Origin: Ecdyonurus torrentis
Lineage: Eukaryota > Arthropoda > Insecta > Ephemeroptera > Heptageniidae
Assembly (NCBI GenBank): GCA_949318235.1
Contig: OX439128.1
Location: forward strand, 50,468,491-50,532,490
Direction of reading: 5' to 3'
Length of the DNA stretch: 64,000 bases
Of the stretch, positions 51,296 to 63,824 are shown piece after piece. A model generated the notes under the pieces. The model had not been told where the DNA came from. It searched no databases and saw only the letters and a list, made by a program, of their open reading frames with translations. Both the position numbers and the translations under genes were made by a program. Each line of letters starts with the position of its first letter. Positions within the stretch are counted from its first letter, which is position 1.

Positions 51296-51356
51296 CAAAA
51301 CCAATTATGGAACAAAAATTATGACGCTAGAACCAAACTTTTACGGCTTTTAAAAC
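51187..51356 (+). repeat. Direct duplication of about 53 bases around a C/T tract
   Basis: TTATGGAACACAAATTATAA.. CGCTCGAACCAAACTTTTAC (51189-51241) recurs as TTATGGAACAAAAATTATGA.. CGCTAGAACCAAACTTTTAC (51304-51355), about 115 bases apart, with poly-C (51254-51262) and poly-T (51263-51292) between. Confidence 0.75.
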
Positions 51357-51692
51357 TTATTGAACTTTGTCGTAAAATATACCATGTATTTAAATGCTGA
51401 GACTTTAATAAAGTATACAGTATAATAATAAAACTGCAGCGTCTGTAAGAATACGAAAAGTATTATAGAGGATAGAATTTTAAAACTGATATAACTCACT
51501 AAAACATTTCGTGCTCTGTATATGTAAACATCCATACATCAAATTCTAGTATACAGTATAATGGTAAAGAGTATCTAAAACTATATAATTTTATCTATTT
51601 TATTGTATCTAAAAAATACACAATTTGATACTATAAAGATGAAGCATTTAAAAAATTACTCACTACCATACTAATGCATAGTGAAATTGGTT

Positions 51693-51992
51693 ATAGAGTA
51701 TAGGATGCATGCATTCATTTTAAAGTTAACGCCATATTGGAGTACTCAATACATGGGCCGGTATAGGAAAATGAGTCACTTTGCCAATTTAAAAATACTT
51801 AGCAATATTTTTGAGAGCATTGATGCTGTCAAGTATCTCAAGTATGTGAGAAAAATAATAATATCAAAAAATTAACCGATTTCCCAAAGAAAATTAGCTT
51901 AAACGAAGTTTTTCCTATGCTCAGTAATGTTATTCACTACTCCAGTATGGCCTCCAAGTGCATTAAATATGATATCATGCGGATACGACCTT
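51693..51992 (+). mobile_element. MITE family G, copy 5
   Basis: It contains GCATTCATTTTAAAGTTAAC, GCCAATTTAAAAATACTTAG, GAGAGCATTGATGCTGTCAA and CTACTCCAGTATGGCCTCCA. The termini are eroded (TATAGAGTATAGG / GGATACGACC). Confidence 0.7.
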
Positions 51993-52730
51993 ACGGAGAA
52001 CCTATAATGTTACTTGCACTCATTATACTTGCTTTGACTTTAACCTAGGTTAAAGGTTGAATATTTAGTGAAAATATACCCACTCGTGCTTTGACACAAA
52101 ATCAATGCTATGTCGTATAGGTATACTCTCTAAATATTTGTATGTTGAAAGTAAACATTTATTTAATAAGTGTACAATTATGTTAATATATTTAACCCTT
52201 TTCTAAAACTCATGCTAAAATTGATGCCATGTTATTTTTATATGAGATAAACTTAATTTAAATAATTATCACAATCATTTGTACGTTTTAATAATGTTGA
52301 TTTATAATTTATATATTATACTCTATAAAGCTCGTACATTATTTACATTAAAATTATACTATATATATAACATGTTTGGCTTACATTAATTGCTATATTA
52401 TGTCTTCTAATTAACAGATTAAAGATTTTAGTATTTCTGTCTATATGAGATCGACTTTTACGATTCTTTAAGTGTTCATGTTATTTATGAGGTTTTTGTA
52501 TATAACAACAAGTTGACGTGTGTAAGTTACAGTTAATGGTTTTAAATCTCAAGTGATCAGTTTAAAGTATTGGATGTACACAATAGAAAATCTTTTCTAA
52601 TTTTAAAATTTATGACTGTCGTTTTTCTTTTGCACACACACATAGACATAACTTTTTGAAGAGCTGGAAGTATTTTGATTGTTGATTGTTGATTTTTTTA
52701 TTTTTTTATTATTTTTTAAGCTACTTAGGG

Positions 52731-52844
52731 CTGTAAGCTGCAACCTCTAGTTAAACCTTAGTTATCTTTTTTTAATTGTTGCAACAATCAAAATAACAAC
52801 TTAACTACGGTTTAACTAGTTAGTTAGCGTCGCAGCTTACGGGG
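52731..52844. mobile_element. Short foldback (GTAAGCTGC arms)
   Basis: CTGTAAGCTGCAACCTCTAG...TTAAACCTTAGTTA pairs with TAACTACGGTTTAACTAG...GCGTCGCAGCTTACGG. The right arm has about nine extra bases. The loop holds TTGTTGCAACAA. Confidence 0.5.
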
Positions 52845-52965
52845 GTAGGAGAGACGATAAAAATTGCTTGCTAAGTCTTCTGTCACTTGCAGTCAATAAT
52901 GTATAAGAAGTACGAAATATCTCTTAAAAATTAATTATTTAAAAAAAATCAATTATTCCAAGACG

Positions 52966-52968
<3 letters not shown>

Positions 52969-53010
<42 letters not shown>
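52969..53010 (+). repeat. Poly-T, about 42 bases
   Basis: Uninterrupted. Similar runs lie at 2541-2582, 31237-31267, 37710-37735, 45639-45666, 51263-51292, 57136-57171, 63142-63172 and 63585-63626, and poly-A runs at 6385-6412, 43993-44021, 44126-44153, 54568-54606 and 63359-63387. Confidence 0.95.
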
Positions 53011-53011
<1 letters not shown>

Positions 53012-53503
53012 AATTGATATGTCAAAAAATAATTGCACATTAATAATTGTGTGTAAAAAAACGGTACCAAAATCGTCCCACTTTTTGCGGTAAAACATGC
53101 CTCTTATTATAAAATGCGTAATTTTTAAAATTGCGAATGTCAATAGAGTTCATCGTACATAATAGTTCCTATTTTTTTATCAGAAAATAATTACTATGAT
53201 GCAATAACAACAACAATAAAAAAAAATAGTTAATAGCTAACATAATAATAAATAACACACATATAATAAATATTATTTTCGTAAAATTGTGTTTCGTAGT
53301 AATTCTCATGAGAGAGAAAGAGCAAAAGATAAATGTTTATCTCTGAGACGAAATGAAAATTACTTTGCGAGCTGCCACGACTAATTTTAACCACAATATT
53401 TCTACAGTCCATATTAGTGTTGAACTAAATAATAATAATAACATACACACAATGATAAAGTTGACTTCAAAGTTCTAATTATGGTGTATCTGTTTGATTA
53501 CAG

Positions 53504-53534
53504 GGTCTTCAAGAAAAGCTCTCCAAACAGTAAG
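53504..53534 (+). CDS. Arrestin, coding exon 2 (31-base microexon)
   Basis: A TTTGATTACAG acceptor ends at 53503 and a GTGAGT donor starts at 53535. The 31 bases complete an Arg codon and encode VFKKSSPNSK, ending in phase 0. This is the first beta-strand of the arrestin N-domain. The Lys-Lys pair (residues 15-16 of this protein) corresponds to the phosphate-sensing lysines K10/K11 of vertebrate beta-arrestin 1, which contact receptor or C-tail phosphates. The exon is far too short for an ORF scan and is supported only by the combined evidence of splice sites, phase and family match. As I recall, vertebrate ARRB genes also have very small exons here, which would make the structure ancient, but I could not check this. 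Confidence 0.95.
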
Positions 53535-54565
53535 GTGAGTAGTCACGTCAAATTTTCTCTACTATTTTTTTTTTTTTTTTTTTTTTCAAGTTTTCAAACG
53601 TTCCTCTTTACTGAAATACACTCCATGGCAAAGTTTTCATTTGATATCTCGTTTTTATAAAATAAAAACTGGAAACGTAATTAAGAAACTTCTTTGTTTT
53701 TTTACATTTTATATAAAATGCTATTTTGTATAATATATTTTTTTATAATTTGCTTTTTGTTTGTTTAAAAAAAAAAACGTTATATATTTTTCTAAGCACA
53801 TATAGTCTTCTTTTGGGAATTAATTATAAAATTAGTTTTTGACGTTGTTGTAATTTTATTCTGTGCTTCAGTTGTACACAAACATGCTCAAATTTGGAGT
53901 TGTGAAACTCTTGCTACCTTTGTTATTATTATACTTACTAAGGTTTCTGCCACCCCCTGCCACCTTTTTTAATTGTTTATTATTGAAATAGTAAGATAAT
54001 TTTACGAGGTAATTCAAAACGTTTGTAGAAATGTTGTTTTTTGTCATCCAGGAATGAGAAGGTTACATTATATATATATAATTTTTTTTTTAATGGGGTT
54101 CATTATTATAGAGAATTTTAACAGAGAAGTGACAACCTCACGATTTAATCTAATACGCAATACACAGTTTGATTAAAATTCTAGCTTTAAGCAGGTAGAG
54201 GACCGTAGATAGCAGCACGGTATATTTAGGTGGGAAAACATCAGCTGTTATTCAATATGGTCGACTTTTTTCTTATGAAATGTTCAATGTGCTGCCATCA
54301 ATGTTCCCTTACCTCCTGAAGTATCCAAATTAGTGTATTGTACAGCCTAAAACATGAAGTTTTTGTTGCTCTGTGAAGGAGCTTGAGGGCTTATCAGTGC
54401 TGGCCAATAATAGGTGGTGCGAGAAAAGGCAAGAGACCCTAATTTACTATCCTTTAGCATTGCGGGACTTTTTTTTAAATTATTTATTATTATTAATATT
54501 TTATATAAAACACCGAAAGCGGAAAATTTAAATGAAGTATGTTCAGTATACTTTTACTGAAATCT

Positions 54566-54609
<44 letters not shown>

Positions 54610-54742
54610 ATGAATAATTAATACTTAGATTATTATTATACATAGAAGCTAAATACTTTTGGTAAAGCATTAACAAGTAAGGCTTTTTAGTTGATAGCAG
54701 ATAGCATGTGCTATACTAAAAAGCAATTATAACCTCTACCTA

Positions 54743-54896
54743 CACGGAAAGAATAAGTTACGTAATTTATGCTGCGTTTATGTCATTATAGCATAAATAA
54801 TGCTAAATTGGAATAATATAAATAATTATGCTGTACAACATAATATGTATGATATATAACATAATTTTTATGCAATATAGCATAAATTATGCCATG
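54743..54896. mobile_element. MITE family E copy, next to family D copy 2
   Basis: It begins CACGGAAAGAATAAGTTACG then TAATTTATGCTGCGTTTATG, with ATAGCATAAATTATGCC at its right edge touching the D element. Confidence 0.55.
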
Positions 54897-55125
54897 CACG
54901 GAAAACATAAATTTTAGAAATTATTTAGATACATATTAATAACTCTTTAGTACTAAACAATAACTCTGTTACAAAAAGTTTAAAGAGTAAAAACTCGTTA
55001 GTACAAATGTAAATTCTTTAGCGGTAAATAGTTAACTCTTTAGATTCTAAAAAGTTTAGTATGTATCTAAAGAATTTATTATGAAAAAAGTCTAAATAGT
55101 AACTCTTTAGATAATTTTTTCCGTG
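54897..55125. mobile_element. MITE family D, copy 2
   Basis: It begins CACGGAAAACATAAATTTT and ends ATAATTTTTTCCGTG. The interior has repeated 'AACTCTTTAG' and 'GTTTAAAGAGTAA' blocks on both strands. It sits directly against an E-family repeat that starts with the same CACGGA. Confidence 0.75.
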
Positions 55126-55139
55126 TGTTAAACCAATTG

Positions 55140-56623
55140 TTTTGAAAATGAGATAGCATAATTATTACTATAGTTATTTTTGTCTGTGGTATAAACGAAA
55201 AAAATTAAATTACGTAACTTATATGCAGTGAATCACTAACATGTAAAAGCATAAATTATATGCCATAGTATAACTATATTAATATAGTTATACTATGATA
55301 TTGCTAATTTGAAATTACCACAAATAATTATGTATACCGTACCGTATATCCTTCTAGTCTCGACTGTTTCGGTATAGCATCAATTACTTTGTTATTTGAA
55401 TATAAATGGAATTAAAATTGAATGAGTATTACATATTATATTTTACTTTTATCCGTGTGGTTTATTTTACTCCCTTGGTCAACAAGAAATGTAATTATAA
55501 TATAAATTAGCTTTACATTACTCGTTAGCATACTTTGTTTTGTACGTATATCTATGTTTGTTAGTTTGTTATTATATGTATATCATCAGTTCAGAGTCTT
55601 TGTTCAGTTTCTATATTGTTACGACAATTTATTATTTACTAAAAAGATCGAATTACACACTTTTATATTTAATGATGAAACATAAAGCTTTTGTTGACAA
55701 AAAAGAAAAAGAAAAGAAAAGAAAAGGATGTTATTATCTGATTAACAAAGACTCAGAAAATTGTTAGTAGAGCGAGATACTTTAATGATCAATATAATTC
55801 TATTGATGAAATATCTATAATAAGCTTAATTGGAAGAAAATGTTAACAATGTTTTTTTCTAAGCTAGTCGCTATAGAAAAATAATTTTGAACAGTCACTT
55901 TTTTTTTTTTTTTTTTTTTTAAATTTTTAAATGAAAATTATTTGTAAAAAAAGAAAGAATTCAAGTTGACTTCATCTCCATAAAAAAAGTGTTGAATGTA
56001 ATGATGTTAAATAGAGAGAGAGAGCGACATAGACAGAGAGAGAGAGTGAGAGAGTGATCGTGCTTTATATATAGAGAATTTTCGTATACTATGATAAAAG
56101 TTTTAAACTCACTTTTCCTTTCAGTTGCTTCGCTTTACTTTGACAGCTATGTTCAGTGATTTCATTACATTTCATTACGTAGGTCTGGCTGGCTAGATGC
56201 TATATGTACATTGAGTAAGAGTGTGTACATAAGACAGAAAAACAATACACTTTAATGTAGATTTATTTTAAACCGTTCTTTAGGGTACAATTTTTATCCC
56301 GCAAATATGATTTTATTTGCCTTTTTTTTTTCCTAGAAAATATTAATAATAATAATAATAAGAGACGGGGGTAGAGAGGAAATATATTATAACGCATATA
56401 GAAATATGGAGAACGCAAATTTCAAGGGGAGAAAAAAAAAATAACTACAACAAAGAAACGGAAAAGCTTCTTTACGAATATAAAATGAGTGTTATATATA
56501 AAAAAATCTTTATAATATAATATATTTTTTTTATTGTCATCTTTTTTCCCCATCTTTTATATTTACGTATTTCTTATTTCCTAATTGAATTTAAGAAATG
56601 AAGCTTACAAAATAATATTCGTA

Positions 56624-56673
<50 letters not shown>

Positions 56674-57132
56674 AAATAAAAATCGTTGAATCAAATGTTA
56701 ACATAAATTTATTTAAATATTTTCAATCGCGACGGTGAAAGAATGAGACTGGCACTTCGTTTAAAAGCAATTTTCTCGTCAATTATTTAATTGTATTTCC
56801 GGTAATAGTGGGCTTCATTAGTCTCTCCCCGGCGCTTGCAATATACACTATTATGATATTATGTAATGTATACCATAACAAATTTAACCTCATTGATAAC
56901 TTTCTTGGAAATATCATTTTATATCAAGAAGCAATACAAAAGCATTTTAATTATATTATATAATAATTTTAGTCGATTAATTCAACAAAAGATACTACAC
57001 CAACAACATTTCGTAATTTATATGCTGCGGATTTACGTCATATAGTATAAATGTTGTCATAGCAAATGATATTGACAATATAATATTTATGCTATATTTA
57101 ACATAGTAACATAAAATAACAATGAATCAACT

Positions 57133-57180
<48 letters not shown>

Positions 57181-58290
57181 TGTGTGGAGAACAATAAGAT
57201 TGAATTGTCTCTTGTCTCTCATAAAGATTTTAAAATACGTACATACAGTACTTGGCTATTCTACTCTCTAGTTAACAATAGCGTATATCATAGTTTGTGT
57301 ATAACAATTGCTGTAAATGTGAGAAGTACCTATATTAACCTACATATACCATTGTTTTTAAGTGAGCTATAGAGAATATCAATAAAACATATAGAACCAT
57401 GCAGAGTATCACTATAAAGTTTGAGTATAAATGTTATATGTAAGAGAAGTGAGAATATTATACATATCAGTTTATATTGGTATGTTCACACATACAGTTG
57501 CAATGTTGTTTTTTTATAATATACAATATATTTTTATTGCATAAACGGAAAGATAATATTATACAGATAAAATTACGTAATTTATGCTGCATTCGTGTCA
57601 TTTTGTATAGCATAAATGTTTGCAAAATTGGAGCAGTACTTAAAATTTATGGTAATATGGCATCACGTATTTATTAAGCAGTAAATCATAAATTATCTTG
57701 TATAATGAAACAGATAATGTAACTAAAAGTAGATTATAGCATAATTGTAAATTTACAAATTACAATAATACTACACTATAAAAAAAATTGGTACCATATA
57801 ATTTATGCAGCATTGGATAATTATACTGTATACCATAATATACAGTGACAAAAATAAATACACTTATTATGCTAGCTCAACGCAGCAACATTTATGCACA
57901 ATAACAACATAATTTATGCTAACATAACATTACATGCTACTATACTATACATTAAATGTGCGTACGTTAAAACAGAGGCGTAATTACTCACAAACTTTGC
58001 GCGCCTGTCGAGTCAGGGTTGTACTGCAATTATATGATCAATTATAGTGTAAAAGTTAAGATGTTCAACATAATTAAATCTATAACAAAATAGTAATATT
58101 TATTCTCTACACTATAGTAATTATTCAATGCAGCATAAATTATACAAGGTAATTTAACTTTTGCGCGTACTATATAAAAAGCACAAATGTTGATATTTTG
58201 TAATTACATGATGCTGAACATCTTTACTATTATGCACATGTACAGTACAATTGTATAATTGTTATAAACAATGTATAGCATAGGATAAAT
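55140..58290. repeat. Patch of diverged E-family fragments
   Basis: Fragments with the family's signature (TACGTAATTTATGCTGCATT, ATAGCATAAATG, TTATGCTAGCTCAACGCAGC, GACAAAAATAAATAC) recur at about 55145-55330, 57003-57110, 57565-57780, 57795-57910 and 58120-58280, interspersed with plain AT-rich sequence and a (CT)n tract. Further single fragments lie at 7366-7445, 18180-18292, 42955-43085 and 49945-50115. Confidence 0.5.
56631..56670 (+). repeat. (CT)n tract
   Basis: 40 bases of perfect CT in intron 2. Confidence 0.95.
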
Positions 58291-59268
58291 GAACCTTGCA
58301 GTATAGAGCTTTATTTCTTGACAGGTGAAATTTAATTTTGCTGTACAGATAGTTGAGATAACTTTGATTTCTCTTCAATTTCTTACCTGCATATTTATTT
58401 TTTCTTGATTTAAAATCATTGAAATTACACGCAGTAAAATTTATTGCACATTGAAAAAATTGTACCCGTGAACAGACCGTGATGGCTTGTAAAACACATT
58501 ATAGAAAGCATCTAGAATCAGAATTAGTTTTTAATACCGTAGTAAGCTCTGTTCGTTTGAACTATTGTTTTTATCCTCTATTTACTTAATTTATATAACT
58601 AAATTATAACATTTACAATAACTTTGAACTATATAAATAATATGCATAAAATATGCAATATGAAAGATAATATAATTTCCTGCTATTTCTAGCGGCGAAG
58701 AATGCCAGTTTGTCTTGTAATTTTGTTCGTTTACATTCTCTTTTAGTTCAATTGTCATTTTCCGTATATTTCACATTCTTGAGAAACTTGATCTTACATA
58801 TTTCTACTTCATATTGAGCTTGTTTAATGGTTTTGTCAGATGATTAAAACATAATAATATATACAGTTTCAATTAAAACATTGATTTAATTTTCTTCTTC
58901 CTCGTCTTTACTTTTATTTCATTAAAAACGATCCTATATATGCATTCTATAATTTACAGCATACTCTTTACATAAATATTTTATGTCTTCATATTTTTGT
59001 TAATTGCTTCTTATCGATCAAAATTGTTAATCAGATATTTTCATTATATAGTTTTAAACACGTAACGTATTCATTATTCAAATTTGTTACGTTCTATCTT
59101 TTTGTTTTTAACTCGCACACAGTGGCAATGCTAAAGAATAGCAATGTCCAAGCCGTCCAAGGAGATATCTACTTGGCAATTACATTGTCTTCAAACTTGA
59201 GGTACTTTTTGTAGTCCACGGGAATACATACTATTGCTATCTCAGACGACACCTAAACAATGTTTAAA

Positions 59269-59304
<36 letters not shown>

Positions 59305-59572
59305 GACGACTTTGCTTTGTGCTTCGGCAGTACATACTAAAATTGGAACGAAAATTTGCATAGCTCCTGTTAAAAAAAAAATGCAATGATTTTTTTATTT
59401 TTATTTTAATAACGTATTTATGATAATGATTTTTCCAGAAGAAATGCATTAAGAATTTTTAATTTTATTTTGTAATTCGTTTTTTTGCAAGTATTGGCTC
59501 ATTCCAGGTGACACTCATAGTGTCGCATTTTCGTTTCGTTGTATTTTTATTTGTTTATTTATTTATTTATTA

Positions 59573-59604
<32 letters not shown>

Positions 59605-60233
59605 ACTACGCGCTAGTTAGAAGACATAATATGTAATTGACATTGCAAGAATAAAATATAAAACTAATGGTCCCCTGCCATTTTACCGCTCGCATATGAT
59701 TGTTTACATTATTGGGTGATTTCACTCATTGATTAAATCTTGCGCGTCGACGTCATACTTGAGCAGTAAATAACAGTGACCATAATATATTAAGGATTTT
59801 TTTTTTTTTTTTTTATTTATTTATTTTTGCAATAGTGACAAAATAACAAATGTTACTAGTTGTTGTAACTATTGTCGTTTTTTATAAGTTAAAAGTAGAC
59901 GTACCTAAAAAAATTTAAAAATATAAATTATAAACGGTATATATTTATTTCCCTATGAAAAAGGCTAAAAATAATATTTTGTAATGCTGTACAATGTATT
60001 TATGTTCTCCATGATTTCACGTGATTTCATGCAACTATCCCAGAGAAAAATTATCGCACAAATTTAGCTGTTTACTGTACACTATTTTTAAATAGTATAT
60101 TAGAACATAAAATTGTTCCATGCGAGTAAAAATATCATACGGAAATATAAAATATTTGCAAATATAGAATGCAAATATGTGTTATTATAAGTAACAGATC
60201 AAAGTATTGATGACGTCATATGTTTGTTTACAG

Positions 60234-60294
60234 ATCACAGTGTACCTGGGAAAACGAGACTTTGTAGACCACATCACTCACGTAGATCCAATAG
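60234..60294 (+). CDS. Arrestin, coding exon 3 (61 bases)
   Basis: The acceptor TTTGTTTACAG ends at 60233 and the donor GTAAGT starts at 60295. The exon encodes ITVYLGKRDFVDHITHVDPI and one base of the next codon. LGKRDFVDH is close to invariant across arrestins. Arg30 of this protein aligns with Arg25 of vertebrate beta-arrestin 1, part of the polar core whose salt bridges hold the basal state until receptor phosphates disrupt them. The following DP(I/V)DG block continues across the intron. All key residues are intact, so this is a functional-looking exon. Confidence 0.97.
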
Positions 60295-60562
60295 GTAAGT
60301 AAGCACAGAAATCTCATCAATCTTACCGTTTTATATCCTAATAAAATTTATTTATTATAAACACCAATACAACGTCCATGTAATCAATCAATATATTTTA
60401 GTATCATTAATAATAAAAAATTAATTACTTTTTTTATTATTCTTACTATACGAAAGTGAAATTATAGGTTCGTTGTAATTTATAGAAAAGGTGTTTCTCA
60501 TACGTGAATTTAAAGTTTAGTTTTTTTTTTATTATCTCTTTTTTATTCGCTGTAAATCGAGT

Positions 60563-60861
60563 CTATGACGCAGAGTGCTATGCGTACTGGTTTGACTTGC
60601 GAGAGATCACGAGTTCGCATCTCAGTGCAGGGTATAATGCGGCTTTTTCAGAGACTGTTCTGTATGCACTGAATGTACTGGGGATCTGTTTCGTAAGTCG
60701 TCACGAGAAACTGGGTGTCCAGAAAGGGGGCGTGGTTCACGAGTTCTCTATAATAAACAATGGTGTTACGCCCCCTTTCTCGGTACCGAATTTCTCTTGA
60801 AGACTTACGGAACAGACCCTCTAAACGCGCTCTCGTGATGTCCGTGCGAGTGCGTCAAAAG
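60563..60861. mobile_element. Foldback element with a tRNA-like left end
   Basis: GC-richer than its surroundings. A hairpin pairs GATCTGTTTCGTAAGTCGTC at about 60682 with the complement near 60822, continuing through GAGAAA and AGAAAGGGGGCGTG/ACGCCCCCTTTCT. Outer blocks TGACGCA at 60567 and TGCGTCA at 60851 are also inverted. The left part (TGACGCAGAGTGCTA ... GAGTTCGCATCTC, 60567-60622) resembles tRNA boxes A and B. The frame running through 60504-60800 is not a gene. Confidence 0.5.
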
Positions 60862-62108
60862 TAAAATAGTAGGTTTGACAGGTCTATTTATGTCTCCGTA
60901 CAGTCCTGGTATTGGGTATTGGGCTTCGCCAAGTCAGAGGTATACTAATTATCAGTTGTCACCAAATCCACCTCATCTCATTCATTTCTATTAAGTCAAA
61001 CGTTGTTGGGTTTATCTTGTTGTGCGGTATAGAAATCATTTTCATTATCTATATATCAACGATCTATATGATATTAATTTAGAAAATATATTCTCAATAT
61101 ATTACAAAATCTAACCAAGGCAAAGCCTTATCGGCATGTTCAATTTGTTATATATACCATAATAATGTCTATTAAACATATATCATTGGCATAAATGCAT
61201 AAATTACAAAAATACATAAATTGCATGGATATATCCATGCAATTTATATCTAGTATTGAATGATGATTTAATGTAATCAAATTTATTGCACATAGTACAA
61301 ATATTGCCCCGTATGATATATAAGAACTTTAAAACCTGAATTCTATATAAAGCGGAAAATAGTTTTTTATAGCTTTAAATATAAATGTGAATAAAAAGCC
61401 GATACTTTATTTTTTGCAATAATAAGAAAACCTTACAAGGTTCATTTTAAGAAAGTGATTTTTATTGCGTCATTCATACGGAGTAATTTACAAACTAACA
61501 TTTTTGAATTATACTTATTATATGTATAGAAATTTTGATACAAAATAGTGAAATTCAAAAGCTTGGCATAACATGTTCCATTATTTATTGATTTATATTT
61601 CAAAACTTGTTGTACGAAACTCAATTGAACTGTGCATACATATTACATAGACACACACTCACCAACTTGTAGTTCGTGATGCTATATAATCATTTTGTAA
61701 TAAAAATGCGAATAAATTTGCTTATAGTATTAGTATTTTATAATTATACTGTAAAAATAGTTTATTTTTCACGCTCCAACACTTAATTTGATTTTTTTAA
61801 TTACATATTGGAAATTGTCTAATTTTAAAAAATTACTACGGTTTGGGATCTCCAGAAAATAAGAAATTGTAAATACTGCAGTATTATAAATTACGCAATA
61901 TTTATGTTTTGTTTTATTATATAAATTTACATTAACTATCAAAACAAATTCTTCTACTTGGCCTCGTAATAAAAACCATTTATTATTATTATATATTATT
62001 ACTTCACTCACATCTCAAACTGTTCGTATTTTCTCCTCTCTTGAACTGAACTTAAACGTCATAATCTTGCAAAGAAAAAAAAAAGTTTACTTAAAATTCC
62101 TCAGGTGT

Positions 62109-62111
<3 letters not shown>

Positions 62112-62166
<55 letters not shown>
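62112..62166 (+). repeat. (GA)n tract
   Basis: About 55 bases of perfect GA in intron 3. Confidence 0.95.
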
Positions 62167-62168
<2 letters not shown>

Positions 62169-63138
62169 ACGTTCCCAATTAGCATTTAAATTAGATAAAC
62201 TTCGTCATTCATAATTCTTAAATTTTTACATTCTATAATACGATATACTATAAAAAACTCAAAACTTTTTTAAATTTTATTTAACTTTTATACTTAATTA
62301 TATACTATAATTAAATTGTTTCATACATACGTATATATTCACTAACAGATTTTTATAAGTATTATATACCTTATATATAAATGTGTAAAATCTCTTAAAA
62401 TAAAATATTCAGTGAACTAATTGTGAGTTGCTTTTTTATTATTTACTTTATAATTTCTTTTAATGCTTTTTTTTTTATCGATCTTGCGAGCAAGCAAGGC
62501 AGCGAGCGAACTTTGCATTGAAGGTGTAGTGGGCGACAAGGCTCAAGCAAGCTCGCGCACTCTCGCGCTGTTTGTATTTTATTTTCTTGCTCTGTATTGT
62601 ACATTGTTATCTACTTTTTTCTTCTCTTTTTTTTTTTTTTTTTTTTTTTTTAAATGCCTTCGCTTATTTTGTTTACATTACTATTGTATTGAATATTTAC
62701 TCAAAATAAATTTCATTTTGTGACTGCGATTTCAATCTGATATCGGTTTATTATGCGACAATGCTATTTTATTTTTATTTTTTTGCTATACAGCTGCTGA
62801 AATTCTCACAGTATAATAAATATTGTCATGCCTTTTTTTTCCAAGATTTTGTTTTTTTGTTTTTGCAATATAAATATTAATATGAACATCTTATATAAGA
62901 TAAATATTTTATTATGTATTTATTTAATCATTTTTTGTTTATTTTATATTAATTATACAGTATAATTATATAAAAAAATCAATTAGCAGAACTGGTGTGG
63001 AGTGGAAAAATTACAATATTGGAAAATTACAAAGAAATAAAATAAAATATTCATATTTAAATGAGTTTCCTTGTTTATTTGTTAAGAGTGTTTAATTTCC
63101 TGTCAACGAAATATATTTTATTGATGTTTTTAAGTAAG

Positions 63139-63172
<34 letters not shown>

Positions 63173-63355
63173 CCTTCTGTTCATTATGAAGTTAATAAGA
63201 GCACAAAAATCTTACTGTTTTCAATCTAATTTTGTTAGAATTCCTAAATAAATTAATTTTTGTCACAAACGTTTAAAAATATAATAATGAATTTATTTCT
63301 ATTTTCTACAAATAAATTCCGAGCTACGTGTGAGATTGAGAGTGTTTCAAACTTA

Positions 63356-63388
<33 letters not shown>

Positions 63389-63582
63389 GATAAGACACCT
63401 TTGCGTGTATCTCTATTTTTGTTTTTTTAAGGATTTTATAAATCAACACGAAAAAGGTTTAAACATAGTACGTAATACGTATACTGTATAAACCTTGAAT
63501 AAACACCAAGCTTTTGTATCACTTGTTTTTGTGGTCGCACTTCCTTAATTATTTTTCTTCGTCCTAATTTACGACTCGCATT

Positions 63583-63626
<44 letters not shown>

Positions 63627-63824
63627 CCCTTCCCATTGTTGCAAACTATTACAGTAATGAGTAATGAGCAAAATTCATGTTTCCACAAGAAAATCAACGA
63701 GCAAACAATTTGATCTAATTTGATGAAAATAATTATAATTCAATTAACAGATTGATGATATATTATATAGTTAATAAATTATTGATAAACAAATATATGT
63801 AATTAATTATTTTGTCATTTTCAG

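Larger units (their letters stand above)
53535..60233 (+). other. Arrestin intron 2 (about 6.7 kb)
   Basis: The GTGAGT donor and TTTACAG acceptor define this phase-0 intron. It contains poly-T/poly-A tracts (53563-53586, 54568-54606, 57136-57171), the D-family MITE at 54897, a dense patch of E-family 'GCATAAATTATGC' repeats, and a (CT)n tract. I see no coding exon in it. Confidence 0.9.
60295..63824 (+). other. Arrestin intron 3 (about 3.5 kb)
   Basis: The GTAAGT donor and TTTTCAG acceptor define this intron, which splits a codon after its first base. It holds one GC-richer foldback (60563-60861), a (GA)n tract (62112-62166) and several poly-T/A runs. The rest is AT-rich sequence with nothing recognisable. 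Confidence 0.9.

Noticed and set aside
59123..59222. Possible small exon (ACACAG then an open frame MLKNSNVQAVQGDIYLA)
   Set aside because: The acceptor is plausible but the donor (GAG/GTACTT) is weak, the peptide is not part of any arrestin, and exons 2 and 3 already join in frame without it.
60504..60800. 98-codon open frame with a hydrophobic start resembling a signal peptide
   Set aside because: The 'signal' is a T-rich run and the rest spans a foldback element inside an arrestin intron.
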